Of a stretch of DNA of 64,000 nt, positions 1 through 8,069 are shown piece by piece. Origin of the DNA: Streptomyces diastaticus subsp. diastaticus (lineage in GTDB: Bacteria; Actinomycetota; Actinomycetes; Streptomycetales; Streptomycetaceae). Location: positions 558,001-622,000 of the forward strand of contig NZ_BLLN01000003.1 of assembly GCF_011170125.1 (NCBI RefSeq), in the 5' to 3' direction. The translations under genes were made by a program, and so were the position numbers. Under the pieces are notes generated by a model. The model did no database searches, was not told the DNA's origin, and saw only the letters and a list, made by a program, of their open reading frames with translations. Each line of letters starts with the position of its first letter. Position 1 is the first letter of the stretch.

Positions 1-873
1 GCCGAGGAACTCGCCCTGCTCCGTGCCCTGCGCGAACTGGCCGCCCTGCCCGAAGGCGACCCCGCCCGGCCCGGCCTCGTCGTCGTCGACCTGCCCGCCG
101 CCCCCCGCGCCCTCGCCCTGCTCTCCCTGCCCGGCGAACTCCGCCGGTACCTCGCCCGGCTGCTGCCCGCCGAACGCCAGGCCGCCCGCGCCCTGCGCCC
201 CCTCCTCGGCCGCCTCGCCGGGCTCCCGCTGCCCGGCGAGGGCCTCTACGCGGCCGCCGCCCGCTGGGACACCGAGCTGGCCGCCGCGCAGGCCGCGCTG
301 AGCAGGCCCGGCACCAGCGTCACCCTGGTCGCCGAACCGGGCCCGGCCGGGGCCGACGCCGTCCGCGAGGCGCGTACCGCCCTCGCCCTGCACGCCCTGC
401 CCGCCGACCCCGTGTTCGCCAACCGGGTGCTGCCCGCCGAAGGCGCCGGAGCCTGGGCCGCGCCCCTCCTCGCCCAGCAGGCCAAGATCCTCGACCTCTG
501 GGACCAGGACCCCGGCGGTCCCGCCGTCCGCGTCCCGCACCTGGGCCACGACCCGCGCGGCCCCGAGGACCTCGACGCGCTCGGTGTACCCGCGCCCGGT
601 CCCGCCCCCGCCGTCGCCGGACCGCGCGTCGAGGACCGGCTCGCCGCCGACGGGGTGCTGCTGTGGCACCTGGAGCTGCCCGGAGTCAGCCGCGACCAGC
701 TCGACCTGGTCCGCCGCGCCGACGAACTGGTCGTCACCGCGGGAGCCTTCCGCCGCATCCTGCCCCTCCCCGGCGCCCTGCGCCGCTGCACCGTCGCCGG
801 GGCGGCCCTGCGCGACGGGACGCTCACCGTCCGCTTCACCCCCGACCCCGCCCAGTGGCCCCAGAAGCGCTGA
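1..873 (+). CDS. ArsA-like anion-transporting ATPase, C-terminal part
   Basis: The gene is cut by the window edge: the frame is open from base 1 to a TGA at 871-873, so only the last 290 residues are visible. The hydrophobic strand VVVDLPAAPRALALLSLP resembles the switch II region of ArsA/GET3-type ATPases (usual form D-x-A-P-T). The final 75 residues look like the small HSP20-like beta domain that actinobacterial ArsA relatives carry at the C-terminus. The P-loop would lie upstream, outside the window. It is probably a soluble ATPase. Actinobacterial members are often paired without an arsenite pump, so a role in arsenic resistance should not be assumed. The family call rests on the C-terminal half only. 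Confidence 0.7.
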   Translation, partial: AEELALLRALRELAALPEGDPARPGLVVVDLPAAPRALALLSLPGELRRYLARLLPAERQAARALRPLLGRLAGLPLPGEGLYAAAARWDTELAAAQAALSRPGTSVTLVAEPGPAGADAVREARTALALHALPADPVFANRVLPAEGAGAWAAPLLAQQAKILDLWDQDPGGPAVRVPHLGHDPRGPEDLDALGVPAPGPAPAVAGPRVEDRLAADGVLLWHLELPGVSRDQLDLVRRADELVVTAGAFRRILPLPGALRRCTVAGAALRDGTLTVRFTPDPAQWPQKR

Positions 874-967
874 ACCCCGGCACCCGGCGGGCCCCCGCCC
901 GCCGCCCGCCGTTCCGGTACCGTCGGAAGGGAGCACCCCTCCCTTCACCCGCCGCAGGAGCTGGCCC

Positions 968-1459
968 ATGAGCGACGCCACCGAGCGCCCCGGAACCGAC
1001 CGACCCGGCGCCGACGAGGACGCCTGGGGGCGGGCCTGCGCCGAGGACCTCGCCGCCGAGCAGGAGCGCCGCCGCGCCCGGTACGGGACCCCGCCCGGCT
1101 CGGCCGCCGAGGAACTGCGCAAGCTGATGGAGGCCGTCACCGGCAAGCTCGCCGAGGGCAACCTGCTGGGCGCCACCGTCCACGGTGTCGAACAGGCCGT
1201 ACGGCAGGCCCGCGCGGCCGTCGAACCGGTCATCGAACGCAACCCGGAGGTCTTCACCCACCTCGCGGCCGCCGGCTCCGAACTCCTCGCCGCCTACCGC
1301 TCCGCCGTCGAGAAGCAGGAGAGCGGCTGGACCAAGGGCACGGGTTCCGGCGCCACCCCGCCGCCGCGCAGGCCCGGGCCCGGCACCGAGGACGCCCGCC
1401 CCGACGGGCGCCGCGACGACGAGGGCCCGGGTCCCGCCGAGCACATCGACCTCGACTGA
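968..1459 (+). CDS. DUF5304-like hypothetical protein
   Basis: A 163-residue soluble protein with no signal peptide or membrane segment. The ATG at 968 is chosen because AGGAG at 956-960 sits 7 nt upstream; the frame is open further upstream but without a ribosome site. The middle (about residues 45-115) is predicted to be amphipathic helix, rich in Ala/Glu/Leu. Both ends are acidic, Pro/Gly-rich and likely disordered. It lies between the ArsA-like gene and glkA on the same strand, a position occupied by a similar small protein in other Streptomyces. No catalytic motif is visible, and the function is unknown. Confidence 0.7.
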   Translation: MSDATERPGTDRPGADEDAWGRACAEDLAAEQERRRARYGTPPGSAAEELRKLMEAVTGKLAEGNLLGATVHGVEQAVRQARAAVEPVIERNPEVFTHLAAAGSELLAAYRSAVEKQESGWTKGTGSGATPPPRRPGPGTEDARPDGRRDDEGPGPAEHIDLD

Positions 1460-1538
1460 CCCGGCGCGAACTCCCGGACAGCGTCCGGCCCTCGGGTACG
1501 GTGGCCCGCAGCGGGGCTCGACCTGAACTGAGGAACAC

Positions 1539-2480
1539 ATGGGACTGACCATCGGCGTCGACATCGGCGGCACGAAGATCGCGGCCGGAGTCGTGGACGA
1601 AGAGGGCACGATCGTCAACATCTTCACCGTGCCGACACCTGCCACCGCCGAGGCCATCGTGGACGCCATCGCCTCCGCGGTCGAAGGCGCCCGCGAGGGC
1701 CACGAGATCGAGGCCGTCGGCATCGGTGCCGCCGGCTACGTCGACGACAAGCGCGCCACCGTCCTCTTCGCGCCCAACATCGACTGGCGACACGAACCGC
1801 TCAAGGACAAGGTCGAGCAGCGCGTCGGCCTGCCCGTCGTCGTCGAGAACGACGCCAACGCCGCCGCCTGGGGCGAGTACCGCTTCGGCGCGGGCAAGGG
1901 CCACGAGGACGTCATCTGCATCACGCTCGGCACCGGTCTCGGCGGCGGCGTCATCATCGGCAACAAGCTCCGTCGCGGCCGGTTCGGCGTCGCCGCCGAG
2001 TTCGGCCACATCCGCGTCGTCCCCGACGGGCTGCTCTGCGGCTGCGGCAGCCAGGGCTGCTGGGAGCAGTACGCCTCCGGACGCGCCCTCGTCCGGTACG
2101 CGCGCCAGCGCGCCGCGGCCACGCCCGAGAACGCGGTGCTGCTGCTGTCGCTCGGCGACGGGACCACCGAGGGGATCGAGGGGAAGCACGTCAGCGAGGC
2201 CGCGCGGCAGGGGGACCCCGTCGCCGTCGACTCGTTCCGGGAACTGGCCCGGTGGGCCGGGGCCGGGCTGGCCGATCTCGCCTCGCTCTTCGACCCGTCT
2301 GCGTTCATCGTCGGCGGGGGCGTCTCCGACGAGGGGGACCTGGTGCTCGATCCCATCCGCAAGTCGTTCCGGCGGTGGCTGATCGGCGGGGCCTGGCGGC
2401 CGCACGCCCAGGTGCTCGCCGCGCAGCTCGGAGGTAAGGCGGGGCTGGTCGGCGCGGCCGACCTCGCCCGGCAGGGCTGA
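1539..2480 (+). CDS. glkA: ROK-family glucokinase
   Basis: This 313-residue enzyme phosphorylates glucose with ATP in the cytoplasm. The N-terminal phosphate-binding motif DIGGTK is at residues 8-13, the catalytic Asp lies in the NDANAAA segment (about 104-110), and the second ATP loop is GTGLGGG (131-137). The ROK zinc site is intact: His157 in EFGHI, then Cys167, Cys169 and Cys174 in CGCGSQGC. The length matches Streptomyces GlkA (about 317 residues). In that genus GlkA also mediates glucose repression (established for S. coelicolor). A weak ribosome site (TGAGGAAC) precedes the ATG, and TACGGT near 1497 is a possible -10. The gene ends in a strong intrinsic terminator, so it appears to be transcribed alone or with the small gene upstream. 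Confidence 0.95.
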   Translation: MGLTIGVDIGGTKIAAGVVDEEGTIVNIFTVPTPATAEAIVDAIASAVEGAREGHEIEAVGIGAAGYVDDKRATVLFAPNIDWRHEPLKDKVEQRVGLPVVVENDANAAAWGEYRFGAGKGHEDVICITLGTGLGGGVIIGNKLRRGRFGVAAEFGHIRVVPDGLLCGCGSQGCWEQYASGRALVRYARQRAAATPENAVLLLSLGDGTTEGIEGKHVSEAARQGDPVAVDSFRELARWAGAGLADLASLFDPSAFIVGGGVSDEGDLVLDPIRKSFRRWLIGGAWRPHAQVLAAQLGGKAGLVGAADLARQG

Positions 2481-2499
2481 GCCGGCGCTCGGCTCCTTC

Positions 2500-2533
2500 G
2501 GGGCCCGGCCCGGTGGGCCGGGCCCCCTTTTTT
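2500..2533 (+). terminator. Intrinsic terminator of glkA
   Basis: A perfect 12-bp stem, GGGGCCCGGCCC (2500-2511) with GGGCCGGGCCCC (2515-2526), a 3-nt loop and a T6 run at 2528-2533. It begins 19 nt after the glkA stop. This is the most canonical U-tract terminator in the window; most others here lack the T run. Confidence 0.9.
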
Positions 2534-2658
2534 CGGCCTCGGACGCCGGCCGGGCCGAAGGGCGGCCGGGACGGCGGGTGACCTTCGGCCCGGCCGCGAT
2601 GTGACCGCCGGGCCGGGTCCTGCCGGGTGAGGGGCGCTGAGGGTGGTTAATTGGGGGC

Positions 2659-3450
2659 ATGGTGGACAGCGCGGGGTGTGGGCCCGGGGAGTTGGCGGCA
2701 TCGGGGTGGATGGGGCGGGATGCCGTGGTGCGGGTGCTGAGTTACAACGTGCGGTCGTTGCGGGACGATCCGGCGGCGGTGGCGCGGGTGGTGCGGGCCT
2801 GTGCGCCCGATCTCGTGCTGGTGCAGGAGGCGCCGAGGTTCTTCCGGTGGCGCAAGCCACTGGGGCGACTGGCGGCGGCCGCGGGGCTCGTGGTGCTGGC
2901 GGGCGGCGCCCCGGCGGCGGGCCCGGCGTTGCTCTGTTCGCTGCGCGCCACGGTGGAGTCGACCCGGGACGAACTGCTGCCGCTCACCCCCGGCCTGCAC
3001 CGGCGCGGCCTCTCCACGGCGGTGGTGCGGTTCGGGGCGGTCCGCCTCGGGGTGCTCAGCTACCACCTGAGCCTGCGGAAGGACGAGCGGTACGCGCAGG
3101 GCGCCATGTTGCTGGAGCGGCTGGCGGCGATGGGCGTGGAGCACGCCGTGGCCGGGGGCGACGTCAACGAACGCCCGAAGGGCCGCACCTTCCGGCGGCT
3201 GGCCGGTGAGCTCCAGGACGGCTGGGCCGTACGCCCCTGGGGCGGCGAGTACACCTCGACACCGCCCGACCCGCACCAGCGGATCGACGCGATCTTCGCC
3301 ACCCCCGGCGTCGAGGTGCTCGGCTGCGGGGTCCCGGCACCGGGTACGGCCGATCCGGCCGTACCGCCCTTCACCGGGGACGACCTGCTCCGGGCCACCG
3401 ACCACCTGCCCGTGCTGGCCGCCCTGCGGGTGCCGGGCGCCCGGAGCTGA
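2659..3450 (+). CDS. Endonuclease/exonuclease/phosphatase family protein
   Basis: A 263-residue member of the EEP metal-dependent phosphodiesterase fold. Visible motifs in order: SYNVRSL near residue 30 (metal-site Asn), DLVLVQEA near 54 (metal Glu), GDVNERP near 170 (the GDxN motif), RIDAIF near 211 and a terminal TDHLPV (SDHxPV-type). The catalytic set therefore looks complete. The substrate cannot be told: family members cut DNA, phosphoinositides or other phosphodiesters. The start is uncertain. The ATG at 2659 has no good Shine-Dalgarno, and the first 20 residues are poorly structured, so a start nearer 2710 is possible. The first 200 bases use G-ending codons far more than neighbouring genes. 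It has no signal peptide. Confidence 0.8.
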   Translation: MVDSAGCGPGELAASGWMGRDAVVRVLSYNVRSLRDDPAAVARVVRACAPDLVLVQEAPRFFRWRKPLGRLAAAAGLVVLAGGAPAAGPALLCSLRATVESTRDELLPLTPGLHRRGLSTAVVRFGAVRLGVLSYHLSLRKDERYAQGAMLLERLAAMGVEHAVAGGDVNERPKGRTFRRLAGELQDGWAVRPWGGEYTSTPPDPHQRIDAIFATPGVEVLGCGVPAPGTADPAVPPFTGDDLLRATDHLPVLAALRVPGARS

Positions 3451-3543
3451 GCGAGGGCCACGGCCCTTGGGGCCACGCGTTTCCCCACCATGGGCCTCGG
3501 GGCCGCAGGCCCTCCCGGACCGGGTGTCGCGGACCTGGGGTCC

Positions 3544-4152
3544 TCAGACCACGGCCCCGCGCCCCGGATCGTCGTCCTCGTCGCCGTCGTTCATGCGCAC
3601 GACCAGGGTGGCGAAGCCGCCGAGGAAGCCGCCGACGCCGAGGGTCGTCAGCCACCAGGTCATGTCCCAGTTCAGCAGGACGGCGAGCAGGAGCAGCAGC
3701 GGGCCGCCGAGGACGGCCACCCACGCGAAGCGGGTGGTGGTGTCGGCCTCCGGCAGCGGCGGCGGCTCGGGCGGCACGAAGTGCCCCTCGTCGTCGTCCT
3801 CGGCGGCGCCCCCCTTCCTGCCCTTCCGGCCGTCCTCGCCCGCCGGGGCGTTCTCGTCGGGCAGCCGGTAGTCGCGCGGCCCGATGCCCGGCGCGAAGGA
3901 GACCGAGCCACCCAGCGGCCGCTCCGGCTCCAGGGTGTCGGTGCCGCCCGCGTCCTTGGTGGCCGTGGGGAACTCGCGATCCAGGTCGGCCATCTCCTCG
4001 ACCGACTTGAACGGCCGCGCGCCCGGCGGGTCGGCAGGCTCGTCGCCGTACCCGGCGACGATCGCCTCCCAGGCGGCCTGCTCGTCCAGCGGGGCCTTCT
4101 TCTGCTCCTCGGGCTCGCAGTTCTCCTCGCGGCCCGCGCCCTGTTCAGCCAC
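3544..4152 (-). CDS. Hypothetical membrane protein with acidic N-terminal region
   Basis: A 202-residue protein. The GTG at 4152 is chosen because GGGGAGG lies about 6 nt upstream; it overlaps the stop of the upstream hydrolase gene by 8 nt, implying translational coupling. Residues 1-125 are charged and Pro-rich, predicted disordered, and contain a conserved-looking stretch (AAWEAIVAGYGDEP) that resembles Streptomyces proteins of this position. Two membrane helices follow close together near the C-terminus (FAWVAVLGGPLLLLLAVLL and WWLTTLGVGGFLGGFATLVV), with a short acidic tail. The large N-terminal part is probably cytoplasmic. No enzyme motif is visible and the function is unknown; the coupling suggests action with the hydrolase. 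Confidence 0.7.
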   Translation of the reverse strand: MAEQGAGREENCEPEEQKKAPLDEQAAWEAIVAGYGDEPADPPGARPFKSVEEMADLDREFPTATKDAGGTDTLEPERPLGGSVSFAPGIGPRDYRLPDENAPAGEDGRKGRKGGAAEDDDEGHFVPPEPPPLPEADTTTRFAWVAVLGGPLLLLLAVLLNWDMTWWLTTLGVGGFLGGFATLVVRMNDGDEDDDPGRGAVV

Positions 4153-4933
4153 TGACGGCCTCCCCTTCCGGCCTGCTGTCCGCCCCGCCCGCCCCGGTGC
4201 GGGCGATGAAGGCGGCGCTCTCCTCGAAGACGCGCGGTGCGTCATGGTCCAGTGTCGCCACGTGGAAGCTGTTCTCCAGCAGGACCTCCGTCACGTCCGT
4301 CGAGGAGACCCGGCCCAGCACCCGCGCAGAGTCGGCGGGCGGCACCACGTGGTCCCGCGGGCTGCGCAGGAGCAGCAGCGGCTGGGTGACCTGCGGCAGT
4401 TCGGCGTCGACCAGCCGGAAGAAGTTCCGCAGGGAGTGGGCGGCGTGCAGCGGCACCCGGTGGTAGCCGACCTCCTCGGCGCCCTCCAGGGCGATGTCGG
4501 AGACCAGGCCCTTGGTGGTGCGGACCAGGTGGCGGGCGGCGGGCAGCGCGTAGGCGCTCAGCCCGTGCACCTTGTTGGCCGGGTTGACGACGACCACGCC
4601 GCGCACGGCGTCCCCGTGCCGGGCGGCCAGCCGCAGGGCCAGCGCGCCGCCCATCGAGAGCCCGGCGACGTGCACGTGCTCGCAGCGGGCGAGCAGCTCA
4701 CCGAGGGCCCGGTCGACCTCCGCGTACCAGTCCTGCCAGCCGGTGGGCTGGAGGTCCTCCCAGCGCGTGCCGTGACCGGGGAGGAGCGGCAGGGAGACGG
4801 TGTGGCCGCGGGCGGCGAGGTCCTCGGCCCAGGGGCGCATCGACTGGGGTGTTCCGGTGAAGCCGTGGCAGAGGAGGACACCCGTGGCCCCGCCGTCGTG
4901 GCGGTACGGTTCGGCTCCAGGCAGGACCGGCAC
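4145..4933 (-). CDS. Alpha/beta hydrolase, carboxylesterase (Est30/monoacylglycerol lipase-like)
   Basis: A 262-residue serine hydrolase. The oxyanion segment LLCHGFTGTPQSM is at residues 20-32, the nucleophile elbow GLSMGG puts Ser93 at its centre, and the acid and histidine of the triad are probably Asp194 (SPRDHVVP) and His224 (NSFHVATLDHD). The short size, HGFTG oxyanion loop and PLLPGHG segment resemble Geobacillus Est30-type carboxylesterases, which hydrolyse short acyl esters. The GTG start at 4933 has GGAG 8 nt upstream. It is divergent from the acyltransferase at 5160 across a 226-bp gap and coupled to the membrane protein downstream. The physiological substrate is not visible. Confidence 0.85.
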   Translation of the reverse strand: MPVLPGAEPYRHDGGATGVLLCHGFTGTPQSMRPWAEDLAARGHTVSLPLLPGHGTRWEDLQPTGWQDWYAEVDRALGELLARCEHVHVAGLSMGGALALRLAARHGDAVRGVVVVNPANKVHGLSAYALPAARHLVRTTKGLVSDIALEGAEEVGYHRVPLHAAHSLRNFFRLVDAELPQVTQPLLLLRSPRDHVVPPADSARVLGRVSSTDVTEVLLENSFHVATLDHDAPRVFEESAAFIARTGAGGADSRPEGEAVSG

Positions 4934-5159
4934 CTTCGGTCTCCGTTCGTGAGGCGCGGACGGGGGCAGACGGCTCCGGAGGGGGCGTGGAGGCCGCCGC
5001 CGGTGCGGGCTGGTGTGGTGTTCACCGTACGCGACCGGGTCTGCACCGACCAGGTTCCGTCGCGTCCCGCGGCCGCCGCCGGCCGCCCGCCGCCGAGGCG
5101 GGCCGCGCGCCCGTCGCGGGATAAGGTCTCTGGCGACATACCCGGCAGGAGGAAGACCC

Positions 5160-5948
5160 TTGATCTACGGAGCCATGAAGGTCGTCATCGGAGGGCCGCT
5201 GAAGGTCGCCTTCCGGCCGTGGGTGGAGGGCATCGAGAACATCCCCGCCGACGGCCCCGCGATCCTCGCCAGCAACCACCTGTCGTTCTCCGACTCCTTC
5301 TTCCTGCCCACGATGCTCGACCGGAAGGTCACCTTCATCGCCAAGGCGGAGTACTTCACCACGCCGGGGGTGAAGGGCCGGATGACCGCCGCGTTCTTCA
5401 AGGGCGTCGGCCAGCTCCCCGTCGACCGCTCCGGCGGCCGGGGCGCGGGCGAGGCGGCGATCCGCAGCGGCATCGAGGTGCTGGAGCGCGGCGAGCTGTT
5501 CGGCATCTACCCGGAGGGCACCCGCTCCCCGGACGGCCGGCTCTACCGCGGCAAGCCCGGCGGCCTCGCCCGGGTGGCGCTGGCCACCGGCGCCCCGGTC
5601 ATCCCCGTCGCGATGATCGACACCGAGAAGATCCAGCCTCCCGGCCAGGTCCGCCCCAAGCTGCTGCGCCCCGGCATCCGCATCGGCGAGCCGCTGGACT
5701 TCCGCCGCTACGAGGGCATGGACCACGACCGTTTCGTGCTGCGCGCGGTGACCGACGAGGTCATGTACGAGATCATGAAGCTCTCCGGCCAGGAGTACGT
5801 CGACGTCTACGCCACGGTCGCCAAGCGGCAGCTGGCCGAGGACGCCAAGAAGCGGGCCGAGGAGGAGAAGGCCATCGCCAAGGCGGAGAAGGCCGCCGCC
5901 AAGGCCGGGGCCGCCCGCGAGCAGGACGACGCCGGACGGGCCGCCTGA
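5160..5948 (+). CDS. 1-acyl-sn-glycerol-3-phosphate acyltransferase (PlsC family)
   Basis: A 262-residue acyltransferase that by family transfers a fatty acyl group to lysophosphatidate at the membrane. The start is set by AGGAGGA at 5147-5153, which is 6 nt from a TTG at 5160 and too far from the ATG at 5175. A possible -10 (TAAGGT) lies at 5122-5127. The catalytic NHxxxxD motif is Asn39-His40 to Asp45, and the substrate motif EGTR is at 119-122 inside the YPEGTRSPDGRLYRGKPG block. The last 45 residues are Lys/Glu/Ala-rich and probably helical, an extension seen in actinobacterial homologues. It is divergent from the hydrolase gene and followed by the sensor kinase after 91 bp. The lyso-acceptor preference cannot be read from sequence. 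Confidence 0.88.
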   Translation: MIYGAMKVVIGGPLKVAFRPWVEGIENIPADGPAILASNHLSFSDSFFLPTMLDRKVTFIAKAEYFTTPGVKGRMTAAFFKGVGQLPVDRSGGRGAGEAAIRSGIEVLERGELFGIYPEGTRSPDGRLYRGKPGGLARVALATGAPVIPVAMIDTEKIQPPGQVRPKLLRPGIRIGEPLDFRRYEGMDHDRFVLRAVTDEVMYEIMKLSGQEYVDVYATVAKRQLAEDAKKRAEEEKAIAKAEKAAAKAGAAREQDDAGRAA

Positions 5949-6039
5949 GAGGCGCTCGGCGCCCGCACCCCGCTTCCGGTTACTTTGGTCGGCGGCACAG
6001 GCCGCCGGTCCGGGCGGCCGGGGACACGGGGGCACGGAG

Positions 6040-7278
6040 ATGAGACGTGAGGCGGCCGCGATGAGCATGTCGGTGGAGCAGCCGCTGTGGCGCGCGCTCA
6101 CCGCCTACCGCGCCCTGACCGCGGTCTACGCGGTCGCCATCGCCGTCGTCGCCCGCGACTCCTACGAACGCCCCCAGGTCGCCTTCGGCTACCTGGCGGT
6201 CCTCCTGGTGTGGACCCTCGCGACGCTGCCCCGCTTCACCGGCGCCGCCCGCTGCACCCGCCCCTTCCTCGCCGTGGACGTGGGCCTCGCGCTGGCCGGC
6301 ATCCTGCTCACCCCGCTCGCCGACGGCGCCGGTCGGCACGCCGCGGACGGGCCGACGCTGCCGTCCATCTGGACCGCCGGCGCCGTCCTCGCCTGCGCGC
6401 TGAAGGGCGGCTGGCGCTGGGCCGCCGCCGCCTCCGCCCTGGTCGGCGCAGCCAACCTCGCCCAGCGCGGCGAGGCCAGCCCCAACACCCTCCACAACGT
6501 GCTGCTGGTCTGGGTCGCCGCCATCGCCATCGGCTACGTCGTCGAGGTGGCCCGCGCCTCCGAGCGCACCCTCGCCCGCGCCCTGGAGATCCAGGCCGCC
6601 ACCCGGGAGCGTGAACGCCTCGCCCGCGACATCCACGACGGGGTCCTCCAGGTCCTCGCCATGGTCCAGCGCCGGGGCACCGCCGTCGGCGGCGAGGCGG
6701 CGGAACTCGGCCGCCTCGCCGGTGAGCAGGAGGCCGCGCTGCGCCGCCTCATCACCCAGGGGCCCGTCCCCGAGCCGCGCCCCGCCGAGCCGAGCGGGAG
6801 CGCCGCACCGCGGGACGACGAGCGGCCCCAGGACCTGATGGCGCTGCTCGGCCGCTACGCCGACGCCCGCGTCACCCTCTCCGGGCCGGGCACCCCGGTG
6901 GAGCTGGCCCCGCACGCGGCCCGGGAGACGGCCGCCGCCGTCGGCGCCGCCCTGGACAACGTCCGCACCCACGCCGGCCCCGGAGCCCGCGCCTGGGTCC
7001 TGGTGGAGGACGAGCCGGACCGGGTGCTGGTCTCCGTACGCGACGAGGGGCCCGGCATTGCCGAGGGCCGGCTCACGGAGGCCGCCGAGGAGGGCCGGCT
7101 CGGGGTGGCCCAGTCCATCCGGGGGCGCCTGCGGGACCTGGGCGGCACCGCCGAACTGGTCTCGGTGCCGGGACAGGGCACCGAGGTGGAGCTGACCGTA
7201 CCGAAGCAGGACGAGGACGGCCGGGAGGCGGCGACGGGCCGCCGGGACCCGGCCCAGGCGGGGGAGGGGACGCAGTGA
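6040..7278 (+). CDS. Sensor histidine kinase, MacS-like
   Basis: A 412-residue membrane kinase. About four to five hydrophobic helices occupy residues 20-170. The HisKA_3 box ERLARDIHDGVLQ places the phospho-acceptor at His199, and the C-terminal HATPase domain has an N-box (ALDNVRTHA), DEGPGI and a late glycine loop. It overlaps the response-regulator gene by 4 nt (GTGA), so the pair is translationally coupled. The order and type match the MacS/MacR pair of S. coelicolor, reported to affect morphogenesis and actinorhodin; orthology is inferred from position and domain layout. The ATG at 6061 is an alternative start. The signal sensed is not visible. Confidence 0.87.
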   Translation: MRREAAAMSMSVEQPLWRALTAYRALTAVYAVAIAVVARDSYERPQVAFGYLAVLLVWTLATLPRFTGAARCTRPFLAVDVGLALAGILLTPLADGAGRHAADGPTLPSIWTAGAVLACALKGGWRWAAAASALVGAANLAQRGEASPNTLHNVLLVWVAAIAIGYVVEVARASERTLARALEIQAATRERERLARDIHDGVLQVLAMVQRRGTAVGGEAAELGRLAGEQEAALRRLITQGPVPEPRPAEPSGSAAPRDDERPQDLMALLGRYADARVTLSGPGTPVELAPHAARETAAAVGAALDNVRTHAGPGARAWVLVEDEPDRVLVSVRDEGPGIAEGRLTEAAEEGRLGVAQSIRGRLRDLGGTAELVSVPGQGTEVELTVPKQDEDGREAATGRRDPAQAGEGTQ

Positions 7279-8000
7279 CGACCGAGGAGCGGCCGCCCGG
7301 GGGCGGCGCCGGAGAGCCGGTGCGGGTCATGGTGGTGGACGACCACCCCATGTGGCGCGACGCCGTCGCCCGGGACCTCGCCGAGGCCGGGTTCGCGGTG
7401 GTGGCGACCGCCGGGGACGGGCCGCAGGCGGTCCGCCGGGCCCGCGCCACCCGGCCCGACGTGCTGGTCCTCGACCTGAACCTGCCGGGGCTGCCCGGCG
7501 CCCGGGTCTGCCAGGAGGTCGCGGGCGAGGACGGGCCGCGGGTGCTGGTCCTCTCCGCCAGCGGCGAGCACGCCGACGTCCTGGAGGCGGTCAAGGCCGG
7601 GGCCACCGGCTACCTGGTGAAGTCCGCCGGGACCGAGGAGCTGATCGACGCCGTCCACCGCACCGCCCGCGGTGACGCCGTCTTCACGCCCGGCCTGGCC
7701 GGACTGGTCCTCGGCGAGTACCGCCGGCTCGCCGCCGGACCCGAGCCCACCCGCGGCAAGCCCGACGCGCCCCGGCTGACCGCCCGCGAGACGGAGGTGC
7801 TGCGACTGGTCGCCAAGGGGCTGAGCTACAAGCAGATCGCCGAGCGGCTCGTCATCTCGCACCGCACCGTCCAGAACCACGTGCAGAACACCCTCGGCAA
7901 ACTCCAGCTCCACAACCGCGTCGAACTCGTCCGGTACGCCATCGAGGCCGGACTCGACGACGAGGGCGACGGCGAGGGGCGCCCGGGCACCGGCCGCTGA
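7275..8000 (+). CDS. NarL/LuxR-type response regulator, MacR-like
   Basis: A 241-residue two-domain regulator. The receiver domain has the acidic pair Asp22-Asp23, phospho-acceptor Asp67 (VLVLDLNLPG), Ser94 and Lys116 (GYLVKSAG). A linker of about 40 residues leads to a LuxR-type helix-turn-helix (LTARETEVLRLVAKGLSYKQIA, then ISHRTVQNHVQNTLGKLQ). All phosphorelay residues are present. The GTG start overlaps the kinase stop and has GGGGAGGGGA upstream. It is expected to be phosphorylated by the adjacent kinase and to bind DNA as a dimer. Targets cannot be seen here; no obvious repeat operator lies in front of the kinase gene. Confidence 0.92.
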   Translation: MTTEERPPGGGAGEPVRVMVVDDHPMWRDAVARDLAEAGFAVVATAGDGPQAVRRARATRPDVLVLDLNLPGLPGARVCQEVAGEDGPRVLVLSASGEHADVLEAVKAGATGYLVKSAGTEELIDAVHRTARGDAVFTPGLAGLVLGEYRRLAAGPEPTRGKPDAPRLTARETEVLRLVAKGLSYKQIAERLVISHRTVQNHVQNTLGKLQLHNRVELVRYAIEAGLDDEGDGEGRPGTGR

Positions 8001-8069
8001 GCCGGTGCGGGCCGCGCCCCGCCGCCGTAGCCTCGTTCCCGGGACGACCCGACGAGCCGGGGAGACGGC

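Noticed and set aside
3884..6043. 719-codon open frame spanning the hydrolase and acyltransferase region
   Set aside because: It crosses two well-supported genes in other frames and has no family motif.
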